NCBI RefSeq assembly: GCF_002105155.1
Contig: NW_019028989.1
Coordinates: forward strand, 372,001 to 436,000
From: Lobosporangium transversale
Taxonomy: Eukaryota; Mortierellomycota; Mortierellomycetes; Mortierellales; Mortierellaceae
Direction of reading: 5' to 3'
Length of the DNA: 64,000 bases
Shown here: piece by piece, positions 1 to 12,476 of the stretch
How positions within the stretch are numbered: position 1 is the first letter of the stretch
How the letters are laid out: the number at the start of each line of letters is the position of its first letter
Translations under genes and position numbers: made by a program
Notes under the pieces: generated by a model
Told to the model about the DNA's origin: nothing
Database searches by the model: none
Seen by the model: the letters and a program-made list of their open reading frames with translations, nothing else

Positions 1-3000
1 TAAATATTCATGTGACGATGGCGCTCGAGACAGACTCTCATGATGAAGACTGCCTGTCACGCCCTCCATCCTGCTACCAGAGTTGTTTGAAGAGCGCTCA
101 ACCGACACCTTTGTGGATGGATCCCAGTCCGCAGACGAGTGCACGGAAGAAGTGTGGCTGGGTGCTGAGCTACTGATGCTGCTCATGCTGGTACTGCTCT
201 GTATACTGCTTGCAGTGCTGCTTCGGCTCGAAGTCCCGATGCTTGATACACTATTATTGATCTTGTAGTTTAGTTCTTGATCTTTGGCAGATATGGCAGG
301 TGTAGTTGCTACTCCGCTACCCTCCTGCTTTTGCTGATTCGAAGTAGAGGCTGCCGCTGCCGCCGCCGCCGCTGCAGCCGCCGCAGCAGAGGCTTTGTGA
401 CCACCACATCCTGCCCCTCCGCCACGACCTAAGTGTCTGCGCAATGCATCAGGTCGAATAAACTGGTGGTGACAGTACTGGCACTCGAAAGGTTTAATAC
501 CTGTATGAAGCTTTGCGTGGCGGTTGCGATCATGCAAGCGTGAGAAAGCCAATGCACAAGTGTCGCACTTATAAGGGCGTTCAGCAGTGTGAACACGCAT
601 ATGGGCCCTCAAATTGAAGGGACGAGTGAAGCTCTTGTTGCAGTTTGGATGTGGACATGTATGGCTCGCTTGGTTAGTTCTTCGAGCAGGCTTATCATTT
701 TCATCTCCTCCTCCAGCCGTTGCAGAAGCTTCCTTAGTGTGATCAATATTAGATGTCTTGCCAGCAGTAGTTTCTTTGTTGTTTACGCCAGTCCGAAGCA
801 AAGATTCTTGATGCTGGTGTGAGCGATTCTTTTCGACAGGTAGGGCGGATGCTTGACTATCGTAGTCATGCCGCTCAATTTCACTACGCGAATCATACAA
901 CCTAGCAGCTTTTGATGTTGGGCCATCGTGAGGAGATATTTGATAGGATCCCGAGCGCTTCTGGCCAACTCCAACTTGTCCAGTCATTCCATGCCGATCA
1001 TTTGTTTCTGCAGTACCGTTGCCTTGACTACTAGGGCTGTGCGCACGGGTCCGCTCTTCTGGATGCGACGCTGATGATGTAGTATAGGGTACTGGAAGAT
1101 TCAATCCAAATGATGGCAGCATACGGTCCGATCGCCGTTCCTCATGATGGTCATAATGCTGCGGCGACTTCGGATGAGAAGGAGCATGATCGTATGATGA
1201 TGAGGATGGATACCGACTATGCGTGCTATTCCCATGCTGTTGTTGATGGCGATGCAGAGGCGAGCCTGGTCCGTTCATATTAGTGATAGGTGAGGAAGAG
1301 GGTGATGGTGGTGCGCGATGATACGATGAGCTGTGGTAGGACGAAGAACTTTGTTCACGATGGTCTGGCTCCAGCCGAATTGAAGGCAGGGAGCCTGCAC
1401 GTGTAGGATGAATATCCACTGGATGCAAGTATCTTCTAGTCCCGGATGATGATGATTGCGGATAAGGGCTTGCAAATGACTCCCTCAAAGGCGATGGCGA
1501 GCGCGTAGGTGCTCCATGAGAAGTCTGGGAATGTGAATGAGAGTGCATCGACTGCGAGGAAGGTCTCATGCGCATAGACTGCTGCTGCTGAGTTGACGAC
1601 ATTATATGTCTAGACGAGGGTTGAAGCTCGTGTAAACTATGTCCAGGGTCCCGATGGGTCTCTCCAAATGACGATTTCGAGTGGTCAAGAGATGCTGACT
1701 TGTGGTACATATTGCCATTGGATGAACGTGCCTTTTTTGCCTGGCTATAGACGGCATGCATGTTATCTTTAAGATTGTCATATGATGAAGATGCAGTCCT
1801 GGGTTGGATGTCAACATGCTGTCCTACTTTGGAGTGGTACATTTCAATGAACTCATGTGGAACGCCAGCAGCATCTGCAAACAAGTGGCGTGGAAGTGCT
1901 TGATGGCAGTTCATTGTCTCGGTAGAGGCTCCATAGCGTTCTAGTGTCTCAAAAAGTCCCGTATGGCCCAGCCATGCCGCATAATGCAGTGCTATATCCA
2001 TAATAGTGCACGTAAAAATGAGTAAGGGCCAATGTTTCTACACAAAAAGTTCATCTACTAATGATCAAGGCCAAGAAGGAAGTATTTACCTGTAAAGCCG
2101 TTCCAGTCGGCTGCATTAATCTCGATCTTCTCTTTGAGAAGGTAATCAACTAGTTGACTCATTTCAAGAGCAACTGCCAAGTGCAACATTGTGTGGCGCT
2201 GATCATTTTGCAGTGAAATATGTTGTAATTCACCCGCATCCATAACAAGGCGTAGGATGGCTGACTCAAGAGATTTGCAAGTCTGAGTTGTGGGAATGAT
2301 GGACTGTGTGACACTAAGAGACATCATCTCTGCAAGTCTTTCTAACTCCTCGTCATCTTCCAGACTCTGCTCATGTGATAAAGGGCTGTGGCTCGAGCGA
2401 TGTCGAGGACTCTCTCTCATAGGGGTTAGTCTTGATCGCTGTTGTGAGCTAGAAATGTCAGAAGAGTCGCGACGCATGCTTCCTTTACGAACTACTCTTG
2501 TAGCTTTAGAGCGCAGGTCTCCTAATCCTCCCAGGCGCTGCTCAGTTCTGTCACTTGCTTGCTCACTGCCCGTTACATATCCAAGCCTATTTCCAGAGTG
2601 ATGCAGTTGCTGTGGCTCATCGTCCTCGTGATCGTTGCGCTCCATCACGAGAATTTCAGCAACAAGCTCTGCTAAAACTAGACCTCTCTTGTCAGCATAC
2701 GAAAATGATGTCTCTGCGGTTATCCTTCCGAATGAAGCGCTGCCAGACGGCTTCGATAGAAACCCGACAGAGACTAAAGCTGGCTGGATTCGTGGCGGTG
2801 TCCGACATGTCAGCACATCCGAATGAAAAATTTTGACATTGGTTGCAGGCAAAGAGTCAAAGTAAGGTACTAGTCCGGCTAAAAAAAAGAGAAGGAGAGA
2901 GAGACGGTGTTAAAACATGTCAGACATGCGCATGACAAAACAAAAATGTCGCGCTTACCTCTGAATCCAGAGCCGAATATGGTCACTTCAGTGCCTCCAA

Positions 3001-5879
3001 GCATATCGCCTACGTCAGGAATGATTTTTGTAATCTTGGGAATACTCAGTGTGTCATTCAAAGACCTTGACCTGATAGGTGAAAATCCAGAATGCATGCC
3101 TGGCCTGGAATCAACCATCAAGGAAGCATGATTAGCGTTAGAAGGTCCTGTATAACCGGAGCCTGGGCTCTGTACAGACATTGATGAGCGAGTGCTTAGG
3201 TTACTGTAAGATTCTTTTTCAATGGTGGGTTGCCGCAGACGTGGTGAGTCAACATTCAAAGGAGACGAAGGCTCATGAATGCGTGGGATATGATCTGAAT
3301 TGTAGTGTCGTGGACTGCTATAGTTTGTAAAGGAAGAATGGCTTGCTCCATGTTGGGATCGTCCCCCGGAGTAAGGCGATTGGGCATGACCATATTTATC
3401 GAACAGTTCGTCGGGTATGGAATCCGGCTCTTCTGAAAAGAACGATTGTCCTGTGACCATCGGTGGCGCTATTCCTGAAGGTCCATCGTCCTCTATGCGC
3501 TGAATGCGTGGTTTGTCTTCACTATATGACGCCATGCTTTTGTTCTTGTGGTTCCCTGTAAACAAAATATCCTTTGTCCTACAGGAGCCTACACGGATCT
3601 TCTGATCACCAAGATATTGAACCAAACTGAACTTGAAGCTAATCCATGATTTTAGATATAATGATCATGAACATATGTTTATGTGCAAATAGCGAGCAGA
3701 AGAGAAATACCAGGCAGTAATGACATTCTTGTTACTTACAAATAGCGGTCGTTGTTCCCCCTCTTATCGTGATGGGTTGAGGAACACAATACCTTGGCCA
3801 TGACAGTTGAGGTCCCAAGAGTAAAATCCACAACGTGTTCTGATACGCAAAATTGCAGGATCTGGCCAGGATCCACATTATCATTCGTGGCATGAGCTTT
3901 TGAGGGTGCACCGGGTCCAGTCGAGGGTTTCCGTACTTTGCCCTCGACCTAAAATTAAGTAGGAACAAAATTCAACAAGAATTTATTAGTCACATCATTA
4001 TATTTTTTAAAACTGTCTTATCATAAGCTCGAAACATTAAAAAAAAAAAAAAGGATACATTTGCTTTGAAAAACGTCAAAGCTTACTTTATGACAACATT
4101 CAGGACACGCCTGGACAATAGCCTCTGAACTTGCCAGATGGACTGTCACCTCTAAATAGAAATGGCTCTCAGGATCTCCTGTCAAGGAAGACGAATTGTC
4201 GTGCGGTTGACCTGTTGTGGCTGCTGAATCCGATGTCGAACCCGATTGGTTATCTGCAGAAGTACTGGCTGTGGACGCCAAATTCGTGTCAGCTTGTCTG
4301 GCCTTTTGGTGGCCTTGAATCATTCTACGTGGTAGGATCAGCGACATTGGGTTATTCAAGGGTTCGCCCGAAGCTGCCTTCAAATCCAACTTGATCAAAA
4401 ACTGCTGACCAGTCCTGAAGGAGTTAGTGTCCTGATTCCGCTTATGAAATGTGGCGACTGAAAGATGGTATTGTCCTGAGGTGTGTGTTGGAGCCGAGGA
4501 CTGTGTTGGGCTCCTGCATTGTCGAGAAGATAAGAACAAATTATCCCGGAGAATCAGGAATGCATAAGGAATTACAAGACAAATATAAAACGGGGATTAG
4601 TTATTTTAGCATCGTTTTACCAAAGTATCAAAAGAACTACTGATGTCCATAACGAATGAATAACTCATCAAAGTCCATTATTTTCTAATAGAATCAACAG
4701 CGTATCCCAAAAGACGATTTTGGTGTGTTTGCTGTGTGTGGTTGAGGGAAGAGGGAGCGAATAGGGGTTGTTTGCGTCGCTTTTGTGGGGGGCTGAATGT
4801 GAGAATTATTTGTCAAAAGTCCATGAAACTTAAAATTCAGCAATAAACATGGGGCCATGCATGCGACTCTCTCTCCTCTGGACTGGGTCATATAAAAGCC
4901 AAGAGAAAGAGGACAAAGAGCTAATTCTGATATTATAAAGTATAGGGAATTTACCTGAAGTGTGAACTGCTTCCATTATCTACCCTACTTGGATGGCCAT
5001 TAGTATATTCAATACTGTCCATGGAGTCAGTCTTGTTTGCTGATGAGGCACCTACGCCTGCTGAGGCTGAGGTTGTTTGATGATGCGACTCGTCTGCAAG
5101 AGAGGCCTCACTCATCTGTGGGCTCGTGACCAGAAAGCCCTGCGATTCTTGATGTGTAAGAATGAACCCATGGCTCGGTGCCTCAGACTATAATTGTAGG
5201 AATACATGAAAAAGAAAAGTTCAGTCAAGCCCATGTACTACCAACTGCACTAGTCTATCAGGATAATATGAAAATGCATTGGTTTGGGTAGCGAAGAATA
5301 GGGAGGATAATCATGATTGATAATCAAGCAGCTGCAGTATCTACATGGTATTGTGTATGAGGCGCGCAATGAGAACATTGTCTGCGGAAGTTGAAGAGGC
5401 AGGAGGGCGTGATGCCTTTTGGATTGACACTTGGACTCGAGCTGACGTAAAAAAAAAACAAAAAAACGACAAAAACCCCAAACGCCATATCACCACATCA
5501 CCACATTCGAGAGTGTGCTGTGTCTGTTAGCAAGCAATTTGCCATGTTTCGTATTCGCTTCATATTGGATTCCGATGTATGACAAGACACACGGCCAAGT
5601 TGGCACCATATGATTAAGACCAGTTCCATGTTGTGATAGCACTAATTTTTTTTTTGCGGCTGACATCTCAGTTTAGCTTCGCCACGCATCACTCCAAATG
5701 TGGCGCCGTGCACAGAAATACTAGAAGCTGATTGAGGAAGAGGAGAGGAAGAGGGGGATAACAGAATTCAAGGTACATACCGTATTTGTAGGCTGGCTAC
5801 CAGGAGTGCCTGCCTTTGTGCTGTCAGCATTTTCTTGTTGTAAGTGATGGTCACCCTCTGGATGAGTGTCGGAGGCCAT
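1..5879 (-). CDS. Spt23/Mga2-like transcription factor with TIG, ankyrin and C2H2 domains (3' partial)
   Basis: Seven exons join with closing phases: 5781-5879, 4955-5187, 4087-4513, 3740-3948, 2959-3641, 2090-2878 and 1-1991, giving 1477 residues still open at the window edge. The start is MASDTHPEG. Residues about 240-390 resemble the N-terminal region of Spt23/Mga2 (for example ILFTGNHKNK). A TIG/IPT fold lies at about 523-610, split by an intron inside GSGFRAGL. Ankyrin-type repeats lie at about 779-840 (HTMLHLAVAL, then ALHYAAWLGHTGLF). A Ser/His/Pro-rich linker follows, then three zinc fingers at about 1257-1333: two C2H2 (second finger CDTC...HAKLH) and a third whose last ligand is unclear, then a poly-Ala tract. 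In yeast, Spt23/Mga2 are ER-anchored activators of fatty-acid desaturase genes with a C-terminal membrane helix. None is seen up to the window edge, but it could lie beyond it. The reading frame from ankyrin to fingers is continuous, with no intron in between, so this looks like one protein. Role inferred: DNA-binding regulator, possibly lipid or stress related. Confidence 0.85.
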
Positions 5880-6103
5880 TCAAAAAACGCAAAAATAGAA
5901 ATATAAAAAAATATAAAAAAGACTATTGTATAATATAAAATGTAGTAGAAGTATAATGAAAATATGACAGATGTGCTCGCTATGGTGCAAAAGGGTGCAT
6001 CAAATGACAATCAAGTAGGACAATTATGGGAGGAGCTTAATTCAGTGAATTGGCAACAAGAGTATAAAGAACTTGGATCATGCCTTGCATGGGTCTTCAA
6101 TCC

Positions 6104-6132
<29 letters not shown>
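6104..6132. repeat. Poly(A) tract, 29 nt
   Basis: An uninterrupted run of A about 225 bp upstream of the TIG-ankyrin factor start codon. On that gene's sense strand it reads as poly(T). It could lie in its promoter or 5' leader. Confidence 0.9.
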
Positions 6133-6134
<2 letters not shown>

Positions 6135-6800
6135 GAGGCGATGCGATGGCGTGAGTGCAAGAAAGAAGCATAAAAACACACCGAAGGAAATAAAGAAGAA
6201 ACTATCGGTGTACAAATGTGAGAGAGAGTGAGAGAGAGTGAGAGGAAAGAGAAAGAGAACAGGAGGATGTCTACAGGCCAATGTCTGTGTGCATGAGGGA
6301 ACAATAAGAAAAAATAATAATAATAAAAAATGAGATCGATGATGAGAAGAAAAAGAGTAATAATAGTAATGGAGGCGTAGACCGATGAGAGATGGTTGTG
6401 GATAATAGAGGATAGAAAGATAAAGCGTTAACTCGTAGAACCAGAAGCGGAAGAGAGAAAGGAAAGAGAAAGAGAGAGAATGTGTGAGTATGTGAGCAAA
6501 AGAATAATGAAAGTGCTGTTTAGGGCTGAAGGGTGAGAGGGGAGATCTGTGTGAGAAACGGGTGTATTGCTTCATGTGTTCCGCCCCCCCGCAAAAAGTA
6601 TTTTTGTGGCTGTGATCATTAGCGTGAAATAATAAAAAAAACTTCCCTTCCCACCCTCCCCTCCGGTCCAGATGGCTTGTTTACCATCTGTTGGGAAAGT
6701 CGTTGAATCCCGTGCGACGTTATAACGAGAATCATTTTGCAGGGGGCCAGGTTAAAGATCCTCATTTGTATTGTGAATAGACTATTGTGTGTGTTTTGTG

Positions 6801-6821
6801 TATATATATATATATATATAT
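6801..6821. repeat. (TA)n dinucleotide microsatellite
   Basis: About ten TA units directly follow a TG-rich stretch (GTGTGTGTTTTGTG). A simple sequence repeat in the intergenic region, likely length-polymorphic. Confidence 0.9.
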
Positions 6822-8597
6822 GTATAATGTATTTGTACGGCCTTGGAGAGCCCATCTGTACGGGGACTATCTGGATTGTATGAGTAGATGTGGGTATAAC
6901 AAAGAAAACAGAGACTAAAAAAGAGGCAAGGGTATTCATATTTGAATAAACACGTTTGTCTGGTTGTCTCAAGTAGTCGACGTAGACATGGACTCCATTT
7001 TCTTTCATCTCCTGGTCTGACTGATGGGGCTGAAATCGCACTGCTGCGGCATTTCTTTCCAAAAAAATTATCGGCTCTCACCGCCACTCCCATAATAAAA
7101 GTCAGAACGTGATCTATTTTTTTTTTTTCTTGAGATAAGGGGCGAAACTATGCTCTTCACTTGCTCACTTTATTAGCCTTTGCCCCAGTCGCTGACGTTG
7201 TTCAAGGCCAACAGTGCAAATAAAGGAGCGGTATCGGATTGAATTGGGCGAATGAGCGGTGCAGAGATATATACACATAGTTTTCTAATCATTCGATGGA
7301 GTGGTTGCAAGGCAACCATGTCATACACACGAAGTATCTCAAATATCACGATCTATAGAGTTCGTAAAATGACTACAAGTCCTTAACCTCAGTCCTCATA
7401 ATTTTATTATGGTAGACCTTATCACTGCTTACTCTGTTGTAGCATCATTCGGGGGTTTGATGTTCCTTCTGTGGTGTATTCTAGTGCATCACAGTTATTC
7501 TGATCAATGACAGACACATATCGATTCATAGACTCTTTTACTCTAAAAACAAGGAACAAGGGTCTCTCTCAATATTAAATGCATTCATGACATTTTATCA
7601 AATGATAAGGAGTCCTTGAGGCTCAGATCCTCGAGAGAAGTCTATAGAAACCTTTTTTCTAAAGGGAAGTTTTTCTTTTAATCCCAAAGCTGTTCATATT
7701 TCATGCTCATTTACATGGTGAATGTAATAGTGGGATATGTTGGGCACAGCATGTTAATTAAGCTGAAGATCACAGCGTTCTTTTACCATTCAGAAGCAAA
7801 AGACTTTTGAATAAACCACATGGACCAAACAAATGCGGAGTTCTGTATGTGCGATCGATCGTTTATGAAGAAAAAAGCATCTAATGGAACCATTGTTGCG
7901 CTCGTGATAACCAATATAGTCGTCAAATGTCCACAGCTCGGCATACATGCAAAGAAGCTTTAGGTTTGACTTGTTACAAAAACGGTGACGAGACAAGAAA
8001 CTTTGACAAACTAAGCATTATTTACATTGTTATGACCATCACACAAACACAAATTTCTTTGTGTCTTTCTTTCCTTTTCTCTTCCTTGTTTCATCTGTAG
8101 CCTTTTTGTATTGCATCTCGCTTCTATATCTTTCTTCATACAGGATTACATTCATTCATTCATTCATTTACACACACGTCTTAGTCTACTTCGCTCATAC
8201 TTGTCTCTACTCATCACACTTGTACACTATCCATCCCTTACATATTAACAATCTGCATGTGTTCCCCTTATTTTGACTGGACAGGACACAGTCATAATCC
8301 ACTTTCTAATTATTAATTTTAGACAAAACAGGTCCTCAAATCGTTCATAAACATTGCTTTCACAATCGACTTCAATAGCGTTCTTTCTCTGCAATTATAT
8401 CAGTCTACACAGAGATTAATAAAAGATCACAAAAAAAAAAGCTTGAAAAGTGCTGATGCAACACTAGAGTGGATCTGTTTTCATAAGGTACAAGCAACCA
8501 GCCTTTTTATGTGGCAACACAGGGTGCCACAGAAGTTACATAGCTGATGCTCATCAAAGAGTTTCTTTTTTTCTCACAATAGTAACATATTCAAGCT

Positions 8598-11500
8598 ATG
8601 CCAGTCACCCCACCTTTGCAATCGCGTCGTGGGAGTTTAAGGACACGTCCTGCCACCAACAATTCTCAATCTAATCAAACATCGCCTCCATCTAAACCAG
8701 GTACCATGACACATACTAGAACCCAGCAACAAACACAGCATGATTCACGTTTTCAGTCTATGGGTTTGTCATCAATGCCTGCATCCACGTCGCAATCAAT
8801 CCCTAATCGTCCTGGTCGACCACGGAAAGATCCTCCTCTTTCGCTTTCAGAAGATATAGACAAACAACGAAAATCTCGAGGAAGGCCACCAAAAGCTCGG
8901 GACGCTTCTACTGAGCCCTCAACGCCGCCCGCATCTGAATCCTCAGCAGAACAAGACGTCCATTCACCTCCATCAACACCTTCTACTACGAAGGATATGC
9001 AAATGGACGTGGATAAAGAAGATATTTTACAATCAAGCCCACAAACTGCTACGAGAAGATCCAATCTACAACGACAGAACACTCGACGGTCGACAAGCCA
9101 TTCCAAAGACGACGATCCTTCATTCAGACGTAGTAGTCCAAATAGTGTTAGAAGCGAAAAAAGCGAAACCCCTGAGCAGATTCAGGATCACGTTTCACAC
9201 ACGCAAGTAAACGAGGACCATGGAAATGAAGAGGCTTCTAATGAATCGGATGAGGATGAGGCAGAATCGGATGATGATCATCGGGGACAGGAATCTGTTA
9301 AAGGGAAGCAACAAAAGGCTGCAACGCCTTCGAAACGGAGGCTCCGATCCAGTAAACTGATGCCGAGTGTTGTGGCTCATCTGGCTGCGGACAGTGTTGG
9401 CTTGACAGTCGATCAAATCATGGATGAATATACGGAAGAGCAACAGCTTTTACGTGCCAATGCCAGCGCAACTGAAGCCTTGGCACGGTTCTTTAGACAA
9501 GGGATAGAGGATTCTGAGAGTCTGCACGCGGATATGGTGGACGCTCATGATTATGAATTAATCAGACATACATTTGGAGGTATGATAATCTGTTTTCTCT
9601 CTCTCTTTTTTCCGCATAGAAGCAGGGTGCTTCCAATTACAGCAACATTGGTCTAATTATTCTAAAATTCTCGATCACGATACTAGAAATAGAAGATCTT
9701 AATTTCAATTTCACAGGGATGTTGATAGCAAAGGATGAGAGTAGTGATGATGATGATAACCTCACAAAAGACTTGAAACGTAAACACCGGAAAGCAAAAC
9801 AAGATCTGATGAGCGTTTCTGCGGAGTATAAAGAAGCGAAACGAAGGTTTGTCAAAGCGTCTAGAGACTTTATTATATTCATTCTGTTGATCTAAACTCT
9901 GCTTTAATCGCTATTACATTTTTGTTTGTGTCAATTCTCTTGTTGTTATCCGTAGTATGACCATTCAAATGAGTGCGCAGTTGGATAAGGAAGAGGCACA
10001 AATCAAGGCAGGGACGCACCCTGAGCTATTGGCCGAATTGAAGGCAATTGAAGAGAGGCGACAAATGAGAATCAGGATTGGTCAAGCGCAAAGGACTTAT
10101 TTGCAACTGATGTGGGACCTCAATTTCCAGGCAGTTTGCAAGGCTGCAAACGACCAATATCACGTATGAGCCATTTTAATCTTATGGACGTCGTTGGCTG
10201 TAATGCCATGACATGAGGAGTTGGCAGTTGTGTCATTAAATAACTAACCTAAGATCACTTTAAATATAGGCGGGTCAAATAGCTGCTCGGAAAAGCATCA
10301 TAGAGATGGTGCAGAATCGAATGAATAGAATCAAGCGGGAGATGGCACAAAGCAAAAGGATGGCAGCGAAATCTGCGCCGCGACGCTTGACTTTCGTCAA
10401 TCCTGTTGAAGTAACCGGCTACAGCTCATGTGATGATGATTGCTCCAGCTACGATTCATATTCAAGTTCAGGATCAGAGTGTAGCGACTGCGAGATATGT
10501 AGGCCACCACGACATCTTCGGATCCCACAACTCAAGCCACCAAAAGGGCTCAATCGGAGAGAGATGGCTCTTGATCTCGCATTCTTATTTCCTCAACCTC
10601 AATTCAACAAAGACTACTTCAGAGCTACTACTGAACTAGCAGGCTCTCAAGACCTTATTGGTTATTCACGACAATACAATTCTGAAGGAGAGGAGCCTTT
10701 GCGGCCTACAGCGAAGAATCAACAATACATGATTGACCATTTAAATGACGAAAGGCGGAGAAAACGACGTGTCCTAGATCGGGAGCTACAAAATAAGGTA
10801 GCATACAAGAAACACCCCGATGACGAAAAAGGATACAGAATTGAAGGACTATCTAGCAATGATATGGATGTAGACCAGGCCCAGGATATTATGTATTTGG
10901 AACGAGAAGCTTCTGCAGGGCCATCTACTTTTGAGTCAGGATCTCGTCCTCATTCTCCAATAACGGCTAAGTCTACATTACGATCGAGTTTAAACAGGGA
11001 TTCCAAAAGCCATCAACCTCGATTTCTACCAGGATTTGGACCAGATGGCATGCAGTCTCCTAGGCGTACTGCAGAGTCTTTGCCTATTCCTCCCCCCCTC
11101 CCAAGATATTCAACAGCCGATCGCCATGGACAGTCATTGGACTCCAACCATCTCCGGGCCCAAGAACCATATAGGACTTATGGAAGAGACATTCTACCTT
11201 ATCCGATGACGGAAAGAGACATACCAAGAGTACACGGCCAATGGTCGGGACAGGAGGCAAGCTGGAATCCTCAAAGTCAAACCTATATCCAGCAGCATTT
11301 GCGTCAGCAGGAGGTTCACGACGCAGCTTATCGCTCCCACCAAGATCTTCACCTGTCTGATAATGATTTTTCATATAAAGCGCCACCACCTGAGGATGTG
11401 TATCCGTTTGAGAGCGAACGAAGAATTAAATTTAAACACGTTTTCCCGCAGCAGCGACGCCTTCCCCCTTCTCCCCCTCTTCTTCCTCCTCCACCACAAG

Positions 11501-12231
11501 ATCCCAATAGATACCAGCATCCGAGGGTGCGACCTCTCAAGAGTAAGCCCTTGCCATTAGTTGATCTTGCCGATAGTCAAGGGCAAACTTACGATAGAAG
11601 TTTGCCTCCACGCGGACGTCCACGTATGGCAACCTCAGTGAGACTTACACATCAAGATGGACTAAACCATAACACGGGCCTGAGGACAGGAGAAGGAATC
11701 GAGTCGACTCATGTTAACCTATATAATTCACCCGCTGGAACCTCACGCTTCAAAATGCAAGGACAGCCATACGAGCGGTTTGTAACAAAGCCCTTAACAA
11801 GTACCCCACCATCGAGCTCCATGCCTCCACCATCGCGCGCAACTCCGTGGCATCATCCATATACAGGGCCGCCATCTTCTGGACAGCGTCACCCCCATCG
11901 CCATCAACCCCGGTCAACAAGTCGTCAACGTTTACAACAGCCTGCACCAAGGTATTCACGGGAACCATCTACTACACCGACTTTTATGGACCTGACCAGC
12001 CCCGCGAGCTCACCTAAACAAAGCTCGGCTACATTGCCTTCTCCGAGGATGTCCGTGCCTACCTCCGATGGAAACGCTTTAATGGCCAATGGAGAGCAGC
12101 AGAATGGCTTGAGTTTAGGAGCAGATCGGATCGAATCACAGTCCACGTCCACGTCTCCCAGTCATTACATCAAAGAGGATCCATCTGACACTCTATCTAA
12201 GCATGACAAAACTACGGTTGAGATTGATTAA
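8598..12231 (+). CDS. Sds3/Dep1-like subunit of Sin3-Rpd3 histone deacetylase complex
   Basis: Four exons, 8598-9579, 9717-9846, 9956-10163 and 10270-12231, give 1093 residues. The Sds3-like core lies at about 327-480: a charged coiled coil (KHRKAKQDLMSVSAEY), then HPELLAELKAIEERRQMR and an aromatic helix ending CKAANDQYH. Sds3/BRMS1 proteins bridge Sin3 and the Rpd3/HDAC1 deacetylase and help dimerise the complex. The N-terminal 320 residues are disordered and acidic, and carry two AT-hook-like GRP cores (RPGRPRKDP at 71-79 and SRGRPPK at 93-99). The C-terminal 600 residues are Pro/Ser/Arg rich with a poly-Pro segment. Yeast and human Sds3 are about 330 residues, so this protein is roughly three times longer. 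It runs convergently into the next gene, with about 245 bp between stop codons. Confidence 0.8.
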
Positions 12232-12273
12232 ATGATTGTTCAATTTTATTTTTTTCTCGGCTGACTTTGTCTC

Positions 12274-12359
12274 TTTTTTTTTTTTTTTTTTTTTTTTGTA
12301 AAAGCTTTTTTTCTTTTTTTTTTTTTTCGAAAAACTTTTTTTTTTTTTTTTTTTTTTTT
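12274..12359. repeat. Two poly(T) runs (24 nt each) between convergent genes
   Basis: T runs at 12274-12297 and 12336-12359, with a shorter one between them, occupy the spacer between the stop codons of the Sds3-like gene and the next gene. This probably lies in the 3' UTR/termination region of both. Confidence 0.8.
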
Positions 12360-12476
12360 AAAATTTTATTTGAATTTTTTCTTTCCTTCTTGGTGGCAAA
12401 GACCAGATACAATAAAAAAGAGCGTGGGAAGTTGAAAAGATGTTTCGGACCTATTGCAATACATTTGACTTGACCT

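Larger units (their letters stand above)
5880..8597. other. Divergent intergenic region, no supported gene
   Basis: This 2.7 kb separates the starts of the TIG-ankyrin factor (-) and the Sds3-like gene (+), so it should hold both promoters. It is A/T rich with low-complexity stretches: a 29-A run, a purine-rich (AGAGAGAGTG) pair near 6221, a (TA)n tract near 6801 and five ATTC units near 8150-8169. Short open frames here have no recognisable domains and cross homopolymers, so I do not call them genes. Confidence 0.6.

Noticed and set aside
1-1602. Treating the zinc-finger stretch as a separate gene starting at MSSTQQQQS
   Set aside because: The same frame continues upstream without a stop into the ankyrin region to 1991, and phases close with the upstream exons. 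Kept as one gene, with the caveat stated.
5960-6575. Overlapping frames on both strands around the 29-A run
   Set aside because: Low complexity (poly-Lys or poly-Phe) with no domains; products of simple sequence.
12212-12473. Frames in the poly(T) spacer (poly-Lys / poly-Phe)
   Set aside because: Homopolymer-derived and located between two gene ends.
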